From positions 186,001-250,000 of the forward strand of contig NZ_QCZE01000002.1 of NCBI RefSeq assembly GCF_003075035.1: a stretch of 64,000 bases of DNA, written 5' to 3'. Made by a program: the position numbers and the translations under genes. This document shows, piece after piece, positions 61,205 through 64,000 of the stretch. Each line of letters starts with the position of its first letter. Position 1 is the stretch's first letter. This DNA is from Zobellella maritima. GTDB lineage: Bacteria > Pseudomonadota > Gammaproteobacteria > Enterobacterales > Aeromonadaceae. Under the pieces are notes generated by a model. It had not been told where the DNA came from. It did no database searches and saw only the letters and a list, made by a program, of their open reading frames with translations.

Positions 61205-62158
61205 TTACCTGTTCAGCCAGACCATATAGTCGGCGACCCCTTCGGCAACGGTCTTGAATTGACCATCGAAGCCGGCGGCGCGCAGCTTGGTCAGATCCGC
61301 CTGGGTATAGCTCTGGTAACGGCCCTTCAGGTGCTCGGGGAAGGGAATATATTCTACCTGGCCCTTGCCGTGGTGCTTGATTACTGCGTCGGCCACCTGC
61401 TGGAAAGGTTCGGCGCGGCCGGTGCCACAGTTATAGATGCCGGATACCTGCGGATTCTGCCAGAACCAGAGGTTCACCTTGCAGACATCTTCCACATAGA
61501 TGAAGTCGCGCATCTGGCCGCCATCGGGGAAGCCGTCGCAGCCTTCAAACAGCCGGGGATTCTTGCCTTCCAGCAACTGGGTGTTGAGGTGAAAGGCCAC
61601 GCTGGCCATGCTGCCCTTGTGCTGTTCGCGCGGACCGTAGACATTGAAGTATTTTAGTCCCACTACCTGCGAGTTGGCTTCGGGCAACAGCCGGCGCACA
61701 TACTGGTCGAACAACTGCTTGGAGTAGCCGTAGACGTTGAGCGGCTGTTCGTATTGGGGCTCTTCGATAAAGTTATCGTTGCGCCCGCCGTAGGTAGCGG
61801 CGGAAGAGGCATAGATAAAGGGGATCTCCCGCTCCAGACAGTAGTGCAGCAGATCCTTGGAATACTCATAGTTGTTTTCCATCATGAACTTGCCGTCCCA
61901 CTCGGTGGTGGCGGAGCAGGCGCCCTCATGGAAAATCACCTCTATGCCGCCCCAGTCGTCAAACTCGTCACCGGAGACGATGCGGGCGATAAATTCCTCT
62001 TTATCCAGATAATCGGCGATGTCTAGATCCACCAGGTTGACAAACTTGGTGCCGTCGGTCAGGTCGTCGATCACCACGACGTCTTTGCGCCCCTGGTCGT
62101 TCAGGTTTTTTACCAGGTTGCTGCCGATAAAGCCGGCACCGCCAGTCACAATTATCAT
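61205..62158 (-). CDS. hldD: ADP-glyceromanno-heptose 6-epimerase
   Basis: A 317-residue short-chain dehydrogenase-like epimerase that makes ADP-L-glycero-D-manno-heptose, the donor used by the heptosyltransferases in this locus. The NADP site is GGAGFIGSN (6-14), the catalytic Tyr-Lys pair is in YGYSKQ, and the substrate-contact motifs [14 protein letters not shown] and [21 protein letters not shown] (in part) match E. coli HldD (310 aa). The start is ATG 62,158; 79 further codons are open toward kbl without coding character. Confidence 0.97.
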   Translation of the reverse strand: MIIVTGGAGFIGSNLVKNLNDQGRKDVVVIDDLTDGTKFVNLVDLDIADYLDKEEFIARIVSGDEFDDWGGIEVIFHEGACSATTEWDGKFMMENNYEYSKDLLHYCLEREIPFIYASSAATYGGRNDNFIEEPQYEQPLNVYGYSKQLFDQYVRRLLPEANSQVVGLKYFNVYGPREQHKGSMASVAFHLNTQLLEGKNPRLFEGCDGFPDGGQMRDFIYVEDVCKVNLWFWQNPQVSGIYNCGTGRAEPFQQVADAVIKHHGKGQVEYIPFPEHLKGRYQSYTQADLTKLRAAGFDGQFKTVAEGVADYMVWLNR

Positions 62159-62502
62159 GATCTTTGCCTCTTGCTGGCCGGAGCATATCCGGCGGTAGGG
62201 GGTCGATTGGTCGGGGATTTTATCACGGAATCCGGGGGGAAAACTAACCTTACGCAACAGGGGTACCTGGCGGTGTCCTGCGAAGGGGACTAGGGCTACG
62301 CTTATGAAGACTCTACCTTCAGCCACAGCAAGGGTGGAAGCCGATAATGTTGGCGGATCATTACAACGCATTGTGTAACTAAGGTAGTGATCCATTTCAC
62401 AATAACCTTAATTAGCAGAGTATGTTGTTTTAAAACTAGTCGTTAATAGTAATATGCTCCAAGTTTAAGCAACTTTGCCTGATCTAAGAACGGGAGTTCA
62501 GT

Positions 62503-63693
<1,191 letters not shown>

Positions 63694-63705
63694 GGGGAGC
63701 CGACC

Positions 63706-64000
63706 ATGAAAGCACTGGCAAAACTGAAAGCCGAACCCGGCATCTGGATGACCGACGTGGCCGAGCCCGAGCTGGGCCACAACGATCTGCTGATCAGGAT
63801 ACGCAAGACCGCCATCTGCGGCACCGACATTCACATCTATAACTGGGATGAGTGGTCCCAGAAGACCATCCCGGTCCCCATGGTGGTCGGCCACGAATAC
63901 GTGGGGGAAGTAGTGGCCATCGGCCAGGAAGTGCGTGGCTTCGAGGTGGGCGACCGGGTATCCGGTGAAGGCCATATTACCTGTGGCCATTGCCGCAACT
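63706..64000 (+). CDS. tdh: L-threonine 3-dehydrogenase (5' part, cut by window end)
   Basis: The first 98 residues of a zinc-dependent medium-chain dehydrogenase that oxidises threonine to 2-amino-3-ketobutyrate, the substrate of Kbl. The catalytic zinc ligand Cys38 in [17 protein letters not shown] (in part), His43, [12 protein letters not shown] and the structural-zinc start CGHC are visible. E. coli Tdh has 341 residues, so roughly 240 lie beyond the window. The ATG follows AAGGGGAG. Confidence 0.97.
   Translation, partial: MKALAKLKAEPGIWMTDVAEPELGHNDLLIRIRKTAICGTDIHIYNWDEWSQKTIPVPMVVGHEYVGEVVAIGQEVRGFEVGDRVSGEGHITCGHCRN

Noticed and set aside
62188-62200. GGCGGTAG near hldD as an ops/RfaH element
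   Set aside because: It is on the strand opposite to hldD and the LPS genes, and the rest of the ops consensus is missing.

Overview
The window is chromosomal DNA from a GC-rich gammaproteobacterium. Gene content and order point to the Aeromonadaceae, in the Oceanimonas / Oceanisphaera / Zobellella range. This is an inference from protein resemblance and classical linkages (gmk-rpoZ-spoT, pldB-yigL, yicC next to rph-pyrE, coaBC-dut-slmA, radC-rpmB-rpmG-mutM, waaA/coaD/waaF/hldD next to kbl-tdh), not from a database search.

Bases 1-29,942 are mostly housekeeping or conserved genes: two FKBP-type prolyl isomerases, a YbaK-type editing protein, glutathione reductase, oligopeptidase A, RsmJ, a COG0523 GTPase behind a probable Zur operator, AcuI, a DMT transporter with a divergent LysR gene, UspA, two enzymes of uncertain substrate, an orphan Rieske oxygenase, an aldo/keto reductase, a lipoprotein-anmK-murQ cell-wall recycling operon, yigL-pldB, and gmk-rpoZ-spoT. 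Accessory signals in this part are a 162-bp MITE-like repeat (two copies here, a third in the island), AT-rich gene remnants near 3.0-3.6 kb, and two structured, terminator-ended minus-strand RNA candidates (near 11.7-12.0 kb and 28.6-28.8 kb).

Bases about 30,041-40,531 form an integrated element of the P4-satellite type between gmk and yicC. It carries a tyrosine integrase, an AlpA regulator, an Icd-like remnant, three small genes, a P4-alpha-like primase-helicase, and an 11-copy iteron array matching a P4-type origin. Its left half holds cargo: a secreted HAD phosphatase framed by 72-bp inverted repeats, and an HTH gene broken at a 7-bp tandem repeat. No capsid, portal or terminase genes are present, so it would depend on a helper if it moves. 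Matching GGTACAC-N5-GGTACAC motifs lie at both ends.

Bases 40,570-49,279 return to core genes: yicC, rph-pyrE, mscS, slmA-dut-coaBC, radC, rpmB-rpmG, mutM and coaD. Bases 49,386-62,158 are a lipopolysaccharide core locus with five GT9-type glycosyltransferases (one of them WaaF), WaaE/KdtX, KdkA, WaaA, HldD, an AT-rich three-gene patch (putative glycosyltransferase, GT9-like protein, hexapeptide acyltransferase) that looks acquired, and a fusion of a GT4 glycosyltransferase with a NodB-type deacetylase. The window ends in the threonine-degradation pair kbl-tdh, with tdh cut by the window edge.
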